This document shows, piece by piece, positions 15,555-22,772 of a DNA stretch of 22,772 bases (the first letter of the stretch is position 1; each line of letters starts with the position of its first letter). The notes beneath the pieces were generated by a model. It made no database searches, was not told where the DNA came from, and saw nothing but the letters and a program-made list of their open reading frames with translations. Source of the stretch: Lentihominibacter faecis. Its GTDB lineage: Bacteria > Bacillota > Clostridia > Peptostreptococcales > Anaerovoracaceae. The position numbers and the translations under genes are program-made. The stretch is from positions 1 to 22,772 of the forward strand of contig NZ_JACRWC010000102.1 of the NCBI RefSeq assembly GCF_014306095.1. Reading direction: 5' to 3'.

Positions 15555-17300
15555 TTAAATAGTTTTTTCTGCGATTTCCTTAAGCAGGTTTTCCTGCAAT
15601 TCATCCGGCTTGATCTCAAACTGTTCGCCAGTCTTGTTGTTGCGGACCGTCAGGTAATCGCCCTCGACTTCCTTTTCTCCGATGATGCAGATATATGGAT
15701 TTCTTTCGTTTCTGGCTTCACGCAGTTTGTAACCGATCTTCTCGTTTCTGATATCGGCTTCCGCACGCAGTCCGGCTTCTTCGAACTGCTGCGCGATCTT
15801 CAGCGCATAGTCGGAGTACTTCTCTGTTACCGTCAGCAGCTTCACCTGTACCGGCGCCAGCCAGAGCGGGAATTTTCCTGCAAAGTGCTCGATGAGGATA
15901 CCGATGAATCTTTCGATGGATCCGAAGATAACGCGATGGATCATGACCGGGCGATGCTTCTCTCCGTCGGATCCTACGTAGGTGATATCAAAGCGCTGCG
16001 GCATCTGCATATCCAGCTGGATCGTACCGCACTGCCACGTTCTGCCGATAGAATCCTCCAGGTGGAAGTCCAGCTTCGGACCGTAGAATGCGCCATCGCC
16101 TTCGTTGATCACATACGGTACGCCGATGCTTTCCATAGCTTCTTTTAATGCGGATTCTGCTGCTTCCCATTCTTCGTCTGTTCCCATGGAATCATCCGGA
16201 CGAGTGGACAGTTCTATGTGATACGTGAATCCAAACATCTTATATACATCATCGATGAATCTTACAACACCGATGACTTCGTCCTTGATTTGTTCCGGCA
16301 GCATGAAGATATGAGCATCGTCCTGTGTGAACGTCCGCACACGCATCAGTCCGTGAAGTGCTCCCGAAAGCTCATGACGGTGTACCTGTCCCAGTTCGCC
16401 CATGCGGATCGGGAAGTCACGGTATGACCACATCTTGCGCTTGTACACCAGCAGTGAACCCGGACAGTTCATCGGCTTGATGGCGTAGTCTTCTCCATCG
16501 ATCTTAGTGAAATACATATTTTCTTTATAATGATCCCAGTGACCGGAAGTTCTCCACAGATGCTCGTTCATGATGAGCGGCGTCTTGATTTCTTCGTATC
16601 CGCGTTTTCTGTGTTCCGTCTTCCAGAAGTTCTCCAGTTCATTGCGGATGATCATGCCCTTCGGCATGAAGAACGGGAATCCCGGAGCTTCTTCATACAG
16701 GGCGAACAGATCCATTTCCTTGCCGATCTTCCGGTGGTCTCTCTTCTTGGCTTCTTCCAGACGCTGCAGGTACTCGTCCAGTTCCGCCTGCGTCGGGAAA
16801 CACGTCCCGTAAATTCTCTGGAGCATCTTACGCTTCACGTCGCCTCTCCAATAAGCACCCGCTACGCTCTGCAGCTTCACAGCCTTGATCTGTCCGGTGC
16901 TTGCCATATGCGGTCCGGCACAAAGATCTACAAAATCTCCCTGCTGATAGAAAGAAATGACTTCGTCCTCCGGCAGGTCTTCGATCAGCTCCACCTTGTA
17001 ATCCTCGTGCTTGTCAGCCATGAACTTGATGGCTTCTTCCCGCGGCAGCTCGAAGCGTTCCAGCGGATAGTTGGCCTGGATCACCTTCTTCATTTCCTTC
17101 TGGATCTTCAGAAGATCCTGATCGTTGAGTTTATGCTCCATATCAAAGTCATAATAAAATCCGTTATCGATCGCAGGTCCGATGGCCAGCTTGGCATCCG
17201 GCCACAGTTTCTTCACGGCCTGAGCCAGAATGTGGGACGTCGTGTGTCGATAGCATAATCTTACCTGTTCATCTTCAAAATTTATTTTTTCCTTAGCCAT
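15555..17300 (-). CDS. thrS: Threonyl-tRNA synthetase lacking the N-terminal TGS domain
   Basis: This 581-residue cytoplasmic class II synthetase charges tRNA-Thr. The N-terminus starts directly in the editing (SAD) domain: HTTSH (His19, His23) and CAGPH (Cys127, His131) are the four editing-site residues, about 54-55 positions earlier than in E. coli ThrRS. The catalytic core follows with zinc ligands Cys279 (MNCPG), His330 (DDAHIF) and about His455 (MIHRVIFGS). The anticodon-binding domain follows. The N1/TGS domain of about 60 residues found in the usual 635-645-residue enzyme is therefore absent. It is not hidden upstream, because ddl ends 35 bp before the start. The ATG has GGAGAGGAACC upstream. 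Editing and synthesis residues look intact, so it should be functional. No T-box leader precedes it, which is unusual for a Firmicutes thrS and implies expression from the operon promoter or from an internal promoter I cannot see. Confidence 0.96.
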   Translation of the reverse strand: MAKEKINFEDEQVRLCYRHTTSHILAQAVKKLWPDAKLAIGPAIDNGFYYDFDMEHKLNDQDLLKIQKEMKKVIQANYPLERFELPREEAIKFMADKHEDYKVELIEDLPEDEVISFYQQGDFVDLCAGPHMASTGQIKAVKLQSVAGAYWRGDVKRKMLQRIYGTCFPTQAELDEYLQRLEEAKKRDHRKIGKEMDLFALYEEAPGFPFFMPKGMIIRNELENFWKTEHRKRGYEEIKTPLIMNEHLWRTSGHWDHYKENMYFTKIDGEDYAIKPMNCPGSLLVYKRKMWSYRDFPIRMGELGQVHRHELSGALHGLMRVRTFTQDDAHIFMLPEQIKDEVIGVVRFIDDVYKMFGFTYHIELSTRPDDSMGTDEEWEAAESALKEAMESIGVPYVINEGDGAFYGPKLDFHLEDSIGRTWQCGTIQLDMQMPQRFDITYVGSDGEKHRPVMIHRVIFGSIERFIGILIEHFAGKFPLWLAPVQVKLLTVTEKYSDYALKIAQQFEEAGLRAEADIRNEKIGYKLREARNERNPYICIIGEKEVEGDYLTVRNNKTGEQFEIKPDELQENLLKEIAEKTI

Positions 17301-17335
17301 TTGGTTCCTCTCCTCTTCTTACGTATTCTGCAAAT

Positions 17336-18412
17336 CTATTGTTCCAGCGCCAGCTCGATCAGCCGGTCGATCAGATCAGGGTACGGGATGCCGGAGGCTT
17401 CCCAAAGCTGCGGATACATGCTGATATTGGTAAAGCCCGGCAGCGTGTTGATTTCGTTGAACACTACTCTGCCGCTGTCTTTTAAGAAAAAGTCTACACG
17501 GGCAAGTCCGCGGCAGCCCATGATCCGGTAGATCTTGACCGCCGTATCCTTGATTTCCTGTTCCTTCTTAGGATCCAGATCCGTTACGACGGCTGTTTTC
17601 GATGCGTCATTTTCATATTTCGCGTTGTAATCATAGAATTCGTTTGCTGCAAAGATCTCGCCGATGCACGATGCTTCCGGCTCTTCGTTGCCCAGCACCG
17701 CCACCTCGATCTCGCGTCCTGTGATCGCTTCCTCCACCAGCACCTTGTCATCTTCTGCAAAGGCCGTTTCCAGTGCTTTCGGCAGCTCTTCCGCGTTCTT
17801 CACCTTGCTGATGCCCACGGATGAACCGGCGTTAGCCGGTTTTACGAAAAGCGGATACGTATCGTTGAAGTACGAGGTGATGCCCAAAAGTTCTCCGTAT
17901 GGATCCTTTGTATAACGCTGATGATAGATCAGAACAGCGTCCGCCTGACTGATGCCTCCGGCCTCTTCCACCATGACCTTGGTGATCGCTTTATCCATAG
18001 ATGCTGCCGATGAGATGGTATCGGAACCTACGAACGGGAGCCCCGCGATCTGCAGAAGCCCCTGCATCCTGCCATCTTCTCCGTTTCTTCCGTGAAGCAC
18101 CGGGAAAACCACATCGATGGATATCTTCTTCACAGCTTCCGTATCTTCCAGCACAACCAGCCCGCGACTGGCTCGATCTAAGGAAAGAGCCACGTTTTTA
18201 TTCGCAGGATCCTGCTCCCAGGAGCCGTCACCGATACGAACAGCAGGGGAACTTGTCAAAAACCAGTTCCCCTCCTTCGTGATTCCCACCGTATAGATCT
18301 CATATTTTTCCCCATTGATATGGGTGAGGATCGACGAAGCCGACACCCTCGAAACCTCGTGTTCCGAGGAGACTCCGCCGAATAAAATCAGTAATTTCGT
18401 CTTATCCTTCAT
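17336..18412 (-). CDS. ddl: D-alanine--D-alanine ligase
   Basis: This is a 358-residue ATP-grasp ligase that makes the D-Ala-D-Ala end of peptidoglycan precursors in the cytoplasm. Visible family motifs are FGGVSSEHEVS near the N-terminus, LHGRNGEDG (about 106-114), KPANAGSSVG (about 191-200) for ATP binding, and EINTLPGF near the C-terminus for metal binding. Residue Tyr266 in FYDYNAKY corresponds to the active-site tyrosine of D-Ala-D-Ala ligases. D-lactate-adding ligases carry Phe there, so the product is expected to be the vancomycin-sensitive dipeptide. I chose the ATG at 18412 because AAGGGGAAATT precedes it and the Ddl fold starts there. The reading frame is open back to 18583, but that part lies inside the LCP gene. 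The gene follows LCP by 17 bp and precedes thrS by 35 bp. Confidence 0.95.
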   Translation of the reverse strand: MKDKTKLLILFGGVSSEHEVSRVSASSILTHINGEKYEIYTVGITKEGNWFLTSSPAVRIGDGSWEQDPANKNVALSLDRASRGLVVLEDTEAVKKISIDVVFPVLHGRNGEDGRMQGLLQIAGLPFVGSDTISSAASMDKAITKVMVEEAGGISQADAVLIYHQRYTKDPYGELLGITSYFNDTYPLFVKPANAGSSVGISKVKNAEELPKALETAFAEDDKVLVEEAITGREIEVAVLGNEEPEASCIGEIFAANEFYDYNAKYENDASKTAVVTDLDPKKEQEIKDTAVKIYRIMGCRGLARVDFFLKDSGRVVFNEINTLPGFTNISMYPQLWEASGIPYPDLIDRLIELALEQ

Positions 18413-18429
18413 AATTTCCCCTTTTATAT

Positions 18430-19941
18430 TTAATACAGCCCTGTCTTGGCTGAGATCCTCTTGCTGATATTCTGTACATCCTGTGTCGGAGTATACCCTT
18501 CCTGACCGAAGAACTGCTCGTGCAGCTTGGTCACGTTGCTGCTGAGAGTTACAGGAGGACCGTACCAGCCGCCGTGAGACCATTCTCCGACGTCATAAGG
18601 CCAGCCCACGCTGTCGGTCATCTCATAGGAATTGAGTTTCAGCACCATATCCATCATATCGGCAGAAGACATGTTGGTCTTGATCTCCGGCAGGATCTCA
18701 TTGGATATCTTCTTCAATGCCTTGGTATCCATCTTGGCCGCCTTCTTGAATGCTGCCTTAACCACGATCTTCATACGCTCGTTTCGCCGGTAATCTCCAT
18801 CCACGGAATCCTTACGGATCCGGGCATAGGTGACAGCCTGGTTGCCGTTTAAAGTCTGCTTGCCGGCGGTCTCGATCTTAGCGTTGGAACCACCGATATT
18901 CTTATAGGTATCCTGGATGTATTTGTTCATTTCCTTGATCTCGGAGTCTTTGATGTTGATATCCAGTCCGCCCAGGGCATCGACTGTATCCGCAACGGAT
19001 TTCCAGTTCACGACTACCACTTCCTTGACGTTGAGATCCAGGTTTTTATTGATAGCATACAGCATTTTGGTCGGCCCGCCGTAGAAATATCCGTGAGTCA
19101 CCTTATCCAGTCCCGGAGAATTATCTCCCAGATCCAGCATGGTGTCACGATAGATGGAGAACATCTTGATCTCGTTGGTTTCCTTGTTGATGCTGGCGAT
19201 GATGATAGCATCGCTTCGTACGTTCTCGTCGCTGCTCATATCTCTGGCATCGATCCCCAGAAGGGCGATGTTGCGGTAGTTTCTCAGATCGGAATCCACC
19301 TGCGGGTTGATGCCGATGAGATCCGGATCAAGTTCGATCCGACCTACGTTATCCAGTGTATTCTTTACTACGGTCAGCCCTGCTGCGATGACCCCGCCGA
19401 TCCCCAGAACCAGGATCAATACGATGATCAACGCGATCTTCAGGCCGCGTCCTTTTTTCTTTTTCTTCTTTCTTTTTTTGGAACCGCCGTCAAAACCGTC
19501 TCCGCCGGATCCATTTCCGCCGTTTCCACCGTTTCCGCCGTCTGCGAAGAAAGCATCTTCTTTCTGTGCTTTCTTGCGCGCTTTTTTCTCAGCGCGGGTC
19601 AGCTTGTCGGCTTTATTGACTCTGCCTTTTCTGGCGATAGGTTTACGGTCGTCGATTTCCTCTGCAGCAGACTGTCTCTGCTGACGCATCTTCGATACTC
19701 CATACGGCGTATCTTCTACAGATGTATGAAATCCGCCGGAACTGTCAAATTCCTGCGAGGGCTGATGCTGCCGACGGTTTCCCGACCGGTTGGGAATGTA
19801 GGAGCCATATAAAGTATCATCCTTGACATAGCTTCCTCGATCCTCGTTATGTTCCCGCAGGCTGAGATATTCCTGATAGGCGTCCTGCCTGGCTCTGGAT
19901 TCCCTGCTGCGATCATTGTCATGTCTTCTGTTATCATTCAT
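18430..19941 (-). CDS. LytR-CpsA-Psr (LCP) family glycopolymer transferase with long cytoplasmic tail
   Basis: This is a 503-residue type II membrane protein. Residues 1-167 form a long hydrophilic cytoplasmic tail rich in Arg, Asp and Ser, with a Gly-Asn run at about 135-150 and a dense Lys/Arg run at about 155-168. One transmembrane helix covers about 168-192. The extracellular LCP domain (from about 222) shows LLGIDARD (Arg233, Asp234), VRSDAI (Arg242, Asp244) and FSIYRDT (Arg265, Asp266), the conserved residues that hold the pyrophosphate and metal, then a TYARIRKDSVDGDYRR motif. LCP enzymes move lipid-linked glycopolymers onto peptidoglycan. This fits the glycan genes upstream and the CWB2 proteins downstream, which need such a polymer to bind. 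The start ATG has AAAGGAG about 12 bases upstream, a long spacing. It is the first gene after the promoter at 19974-20002. Confidence 0.93.
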   Translation of the reverse strand: MNDNRRHDNDRSRESRARQDAYQEYLSLREHNEDRGSYVKDDTLYGSYIPNRSGNRRQHQPSQEFDSSGGFHTSVEDTPYGVSKMRQQRQSAAEEIDDRKPIARKGRVNKADKLTRAEKKARKKAQKEDAFFADGGNGGNGGNGSGGDGFDGGSKKRKKKKKKGRGLKIALIIVLILVLGIGGVIAAGLTVVKNTLDNVGRIELDPDLIGINPQVDSDLRNYRNIALLGIDARDMSSDENVRSDAIIIASINKETNEIKMFSIYRDTMLDLGDNSPGLDKVTHGYFYGGPTKMLYAINKNLDLNVKEVVVVNWKSVADTVDALGGLDINIKDSEIKEMNKYIQDTYKNIGGSNAKIETAGKQTLNGNQAVTYARIRKDSVDGDYRRNERMKIVVKAAFKKAAKMDTKALKKISNEILPEIKTNMSSADMMDMVLKLNSYEMTDSVGWPYDVGEWSHGGWYGPPVTLSSNVTKLHEQFFGQEGYTPTQDVQNISKRISAKTGLY

Positions 19942-19973
19942 AGAGTAATAGTGCTCCTTTCATGTCACAGTCC

Positions 19974-20002
19974 ATTATATCAATAGAAGCGCTTCCTTGC
20001 AA
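19974..20002 (-). promoter_or_regulatory. Sigma-A-type promoter of the LCP-ddl-thrS-sppA operon
   Basis: The minus strand shows TTGCAA at 20002-19997, a 17-bp spacer, and a perfect TATAAT at 19979-19974. The predicted start is near 19967, about 25 bases before the LCP ATG. The spacer holds a 10-bp palindrome, GAAGCGCTTC (19986-19995). It is the only clear promoter found between 20 kb and 6 kb. Confidence 0.7.
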
Positions 20003-20049
20003 CAACCGGGAGCCCTCCCACTGTAAAAGTTGTGTGAAGATGGCTAAAA

Positions 20050-21711
20050 TTAAAAGGTTCTTAAGAATTCCTCCACGGAAGTCTGCACTGCTTCATACAG
20101 ATCCTGTGCCTGCCTTTGATCTTTTCCTCGTATGCAGTAGTAAAATTTGATCTTCGGTTCCGTCCCGGATGGTCGCACTGCGACCCAGGATCCGTTGGGG
20201 AAGAAAAACTTCAGAACGTTGGATCGAGGCAGCTCGTCTACTCCCTTTTCATAATCAAGTATCTTGTCCGGTTTCCCAAGCGGTGCAAACACCGATCCTC
20301 TACGGCTGCGCAGACGTGCCATGATCTTCTGCATCTCCTTTGCACCTTTCGCTCCCTCGAACACGAAAGAATCCTGCTCATCTATGTAGTAGCCGTACTC
20401 CTGATAAAGATCCTCCAGTGCATCCAGCAAAGTCTTTCCCTGCGTCTTGTGCCACGCTGCCGTTTCGCAGAGGAGCATAGCCGCCAGAACCCCGTCTTTA
20501 TCCCGGATATGCATCCCGCCTATATAGCCGTGACTTTCCTCATATCCCAGTAGGAATTCTCCCGCTTCCATATGATTCATTTCCTCACATACAAACTTGG
20601 ATCCTGTCAGCGTGTGGATCACAGTTGCTCCTCGAGAAGTCACGATCCGCGAGCCTAAATCCCCAGTCACAACGGTAGTCACCATTATTTTTCCTTTCAC
20701 GCTGCCTTGTCTGCTGAGGAAATCTGCCAGCAGAGCTCCGATTTGATTCCCGGTAAAGAAAAATGCTTTTGAGTCACAGATCACACCTGCCCCGATCCTG
20801 TCACTGTCGGGATCCGTTGCGATCATAAGATCTGCATGTTCCCGTAAAGCCTCTCGCTCAGCAATGCGAAACACTTCCGGCTCTTCCGGATTCGGCTTTC
20901 GAAGTCCAGGGAACTTCCCATCGAATCCAGCCTGCTTTTTCACAAGATGCACCTGGGAAAATCCATCTTTTTCTAGTGCGTCCAGGACAAAATCACGACC
21001 CGATCCAAAGAGCGGCGTATATACGATACTCAGATCTTTCTTTGCGGAACTATCATTCAGTTTGCTGCAATCCACAGCAGCACTGGTAAACTTCTCTGCG
21101 ATATCCTCGCCGATCCACTCGATGTTCTCCTGTGCCAGATCATCACAGTGCGGAACATCCAATGGATCCGCCTTTTTCAGCATCCATCGAAAGATTTCTT
21201 CTGTCTTGTTTGGTCCCATTTGAGCACCGGAAGCTTCATACGTTTTAAAGCCATTATATGCTTTCGTATTATGACTTGCTGTGATTACGATGCCTCCGTC
21301 ACAGTGGAGTTCCCTTACTGTATAGGACAGGAGAGGAACCGGGGAATATCGGTCAAATATAAGCACGTCAAGACCAGCTTCCGCCAAAACCTTGGCCGCT
21401 TCCTCTGCAAAGTTTTTTGAATCCAGTCTCGTATCGTAGGCAATAGCAACTTTTTTCCCTGCTCCCAGAACCTGCGCCATGCCCCATGCTGCAAGCCTTA
21501 TCGTATAGCGGTTGATCCTGTTTGATCCCAGGCCGACTTTACCACGCATGCCTGCCGTGCCAAAAGGAACCTGGCGGTAAAAGCATTCTTGCTGTTCTTC
21601 TTCTGTCATAGAAACAAGCAGCTTACGTTCCTCTTCTGTCAGATCCGGCAGCAGACACCATTTTTCGTATTCTGTTTTAAACCTGTGGTCTATTCGATGT
21701 TTTTTCTTCAT
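20050..21711 (-). CDS. pgcA: Alpha-phosphohexomutase (phosphoglucomutase/phosphomannomutase, PgcA-like)
   Basis: This is a 553-residue cytoplasmic enzyme that interconverts hexose-6-phosphate and hexose-1-phosphate, supplying UDP- or GDP-sugars for glycans. All four sequence blocks of the family are present: the phosphoserine loop TASHN (Ser146), the magnesium loop DPDSDR (about 295-302), the sugar-specificity loop GYEESHGYI, and the phosphate-binding loop RPSGTEPKIKFY near the C-terminus. The GEESHG-type loop suggests glucose preference, but mannose activity cannot be excluded. Length is close to B. subtilis PgcA. The ATG at 21711 is chosen because GGAG sits 6 bases upstream; an in-frame TTG at 21729 would absorb that site. 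The gene starts inside the last 35 bases of the GtrA gene, so they are probably cotranscribed and coupled. Confidence 0.93.
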   Translation of the reverse strand: MKKKHRIDHRFKTEYEKWCLLPDLTEEERKLLVSMTEEEQQECFYRQVPFGTAGMRGKVGLGSNRINRYTIRLAAWGMAQVLGAGKKVAIAYDTRLDSKNFAEEAAKVLAEAGLDVLIFDRYSPVPLLSYTVRELHCDGGIVITASHNTKAYNGFKTYEASGAQMGPNKTEEIFRWMLKKADPLDVPHCDDLAQENIEWIGEDIAEKFTSAAVDCSKLNDSSAKKDLSIVYTPLFGSGRDFVLDALEKDGFSQVHLVKKQAGFDGKFPGLRKPNPEEPEVFRIAEREALREHADLMIATDPDSDRIGAGVICDSKAFFFTGNQIGALLADFLSRQGSVKGKIMVTTVVTGDLGSRIVTSRGATVIHTLTGSKFVCEEMNHMEAGEFLLGYEESHGYIGGMHIRDKDGVLAAMLLCETAAWHKTQGKTLLDALEDLYQEYGYYIDEQDSFVFEGAKGAKEMQKIMARLRSRRGSVFAPLGKPDKILDYEKGVDELPRSNVLKFFFPNGSWVAVRPSGTEPKIKFYYCIRGKDQRQAQDLYEAVQTSVEEFLRTF

Positions 21712-22114
21712 TCTTTTCTCCAAAAACAAAATACCGCTGTCCCAGGTAATTGAATCCCGTAAACAAGATCATTCCTGCCAGCATCGCTATATTTTCCTGT
21801 ACCTGCTGTGTTGCGCCTGTCAGGATCGCCCGGACTGCCGGTTTAGCGATCCCATATGCCAGCAGATAACACACCGCTATGTTTCCGGTGAATCGCAATG
21901 CGCTCTGAGCGATCTGCCCCTGATGCTGGAACGTAAACTTCTTGTTGAGCACATAACTGAGTATGCTCCCGATAACGTAATTCGCCGCCGACGATACCCA
22001 ATAGGAGCAACCTGCCAGATTGTACAGTCCGAACATGATAGCGGTACCCACCAGGGTGTTGACGATACCGACCAGGACGAATTTTAGGAGTTTTTTGTCG
22101 ATGATATTACTCAA
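21677..22114 (-). CDS. GtrA-family small membrane protein
   Basis: This 145-residue protein has about four transmembrane helices (for example VLVGIVNTLVGTAIMFGLYN near the N-terminus and NIAMLAGMILFTGFNYLG near the C-terminus). The pattern KFVLVGIVNT and the LNKKFTF motif between helices are typical of the GtrA family, whose members are thought to help translocate lipid-linked sugars or assist membrane glycosyltransferases. The likely start is a TTG placed directly after the TAG of the upstream gene with no spacer. GGAG nine bases before it acts as the ribosome binding site inside the previous gene. No ATG start gives a complete first helix. The context of an O-antigen ligase-like gene upstream and a hexomutase downstream supports a role in surface glycan assembly. 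Confidence 0.87.
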   Translation of the reverse strand: MSNIIDKKLLKFVLVGIVNTLVGTAIMFGLYNLAGCSYWVSSAANYVIGSILSYVLNKKFTFQHQGQIAQSALRFTGNIAVCYLLAYGIAKPAVRAILTGATQQVQENIAMLAGMILFTGFNYLGQRYFVFGEKNEEKTSNRPQV

Positions 22115-22772
22115 CTATTTGTTCTCCACTTTCACACTGTCTTTTAAGCACATAGCACACGGAAGGCTTAAGTAAAACATAGCTACCGTCTGCTTGGCAA
22201 ATGGCAGTACAACGATATCAAACAGCGATGCGATTCCAAAAGCAGTAATAGCCATTACTGCAAAGAGTTCATAAGATGTATTTATTCCCCTTGAAAAAAC
22301 ACATCGCAAAATCCAGCATGCACAATATAGTTCTAATAAGAAAAACAACCCCCCTGCAAAAACTCCAGAACGTAGTAGTAATTCCAAAACTGTATTATGA
22401 GCATGATAAATAGGATGACTTGTATCAGAAACAATAATAGGTTTGTTTTCAATATCATTCCCAAGTAACGAACTCTGTTTTATACAATATTGCCATATTT
22501 CAAGTCTACCCGAAGAAACTGCATTTAAATCCATTCCATTGTCAACAGTCTTTTCTTGCTGCATTCTCTGCTCAATCACTTTATCAACTTGGATACTGGA
22601 AAGTGATGGTTCCGTTGAATCTACGCTAGTCACAACCTGAGTTTCTGAAACCGTTTTTGTTGTTTCTTTTTCCAATACATTTTTTAATTGAAGACCGTTT
22701 ATAAAAACAGGAATCAATACAACTAAAAAAAATGCATACAAAATGATCCGTTTGAGCAGGATCCCTGTCTCT
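22115..22772 (-). CDS. O-antigen ligase/polymerase-like membrane protein, C-terminal part (cut by window edge)
   Basis: The reading frame stays open to the end of the window, so the first part of the gene is missing. The TTG at 22741 is probably not the start, because hydrophobic sequence continues upstream of it. About 219 residues are visible: one transmembrane helix (YAFFLVVLIPVFING), then a long extracytoplasmic loop of about 100 residues rich in Thr, Ser, Gln and Val. The loop ends in a GRLEIW segment and a YHAHNTVLELLLRSG segment. Two or three further helices follow. The GR-W and HAHN-LE--L--G pattern is typical of the Wzy_C/O-antigen ligase superfamily, which transfers or polymerises glycan chains on a lipid carrier. 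The gene looks more AT-rich than pgcA by eye, which is common in polysaccharide loci. It abuts the GtrA gene with zero spacing. Confidence 0.75.
   Translation of the reverse strand, partial: ETGILLKRIILYAFFLVVLIPVFINGLQLKNVLEKETTKTVSETQVVTSVDSTEPSLSSIQVDKVIEQRMQQEKTVDNGMDLNAVSSGRLEIWQYCIKQSSLLGNDIENKPIIVSDTSHPIYHAHNTVLELLLRSGVFAGGLFFLLELYCACWILRCVFSRGINTSYELFAVMAITAFGIASLFDIVVLPFAKQTVAMFYLSLPCAMCLKDSVKVENK

Noticed and set aside
16530..17258. 242-residue plus-strand reading frame opposite thrS
   Set aside because: It is antisense to a highly conserved gene, has no domain that I recognise and no convincing ribosome binding site; it reflects the codon bias of thrS.
17301..17335. T-box leader for thrS
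   Set aside because: Only 35 bases separate ddl and thrS, far too short for a T-box, and none is seen in the 108-bp gap before the LCP gene.
18413..18583. Extension of the ddl frame upstream by 57 residues
   Set aside because: This part lies inside the 3' end of the LCP gene, its translation does not look like Ddl, and the ATG at 18412 has a good ribosome binding site.
19093..19812. 239-residue plus-strand reading frame opposite the LCP gene
   Set aside because: It mirrors the LCP coding sequence, including a Phe run opposite the Lys run, and has no recognisable protein features.
20003..20049. Terminator after pgcA
   Set aside because: A GGGAG/CTCCC pair with flanking ACAAC/GTTGT exists but no T-tract follows, so read-through into the LCP operon remains possible.
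21712..21729. TTG start for pgcA
   Set aside because: The GGAG site for the ATG at 21711 lies inside this extension and no better site precedes the TTG.

Overview
The window looks like a chromosomal segment of a Gram-positive anaerobe of class Clostridia. The evidence is three proteins ending in triple CWB2 (cell wall binding repeat 2) modules, a Cwp84-like papain protease, strong AGGAGG-type ribosome binding sites, moderate GC, and a complete D-Ala-D-Ala/LCP/autolysin envelope toolkit. I cannot name the species; a member of the Peptostreptococcales or family XIII (Anaerovoracaceae-like) group is a guess. All eleven genes lie on the minus strand, so transcription runs from high to low coordinates.

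Reading in the direction of transcription, 22.77-20.05 kb holds the end of a glycopolymer unit: the C-terminal part of an O-antigen ligase/polymerase-like membrane protein (cut by the window edge), a GtrA-family membrane protein, and an alpha-phosphohexomutase (PgcA-type). These suggest sugar activation and surface glycan assembly.

After a 108-bp gap with a good sigma-A-type promoter comes a tightly packed seven-gene array (19.94-6.03 kb): LCP phosphotransferase, D-Ala-D-Ala ligase, threonyl-tRNA synthetase without a TGS domain, SppA-type signal peptide peptidase, membrane-anchored 5'-nucleotidase, a secreted papain-family protease with lectin-like and CWB2 domains, and a large bifunctional autolysin (amidase, five beta-trefoils, glucosaminidase). 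Gaps are 17, 35, 30, -4, -4 and 49 bp. No convincing terminator appears until the hairpin and T-tract at about 5.97-6.02 kb, so a single roughly 14-kb envelope transcript is plausible.

The last part, 5.93-0.08 kb, holds two monocistronic surface-protein genes. Each has its own promoter and terminator: a 1159-residue protein of beta-rich modules and a 699-residue NlpC/P60-like cysteine hydrolase. Both end in the same CWB2 cassette as the papain protease.

Together the genes point to one process: making a wall glycopolymer (PgcA, GtrA, ligase), attaching it to peptidoglycan (LCP), building and remodelling peptidoglycan (Ddl, autolysin, possibly the NlpC-like protein), processing exported proteins (SppA, papain protease), and displaying proteins non-covalently on the polymer through CWB2. 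This resembles in content the C. difficile Cwp/PSII region, although no SlpA or SecA2 is visible. The most notable structural features are the nearly identical CWB2 cassettes about 9.9 kb apart in direct orientation, and the position of thrS inside an envelope operon. I see no tRNA or rRNA genes, CRISPR array, insertion sequence or prophage gene.
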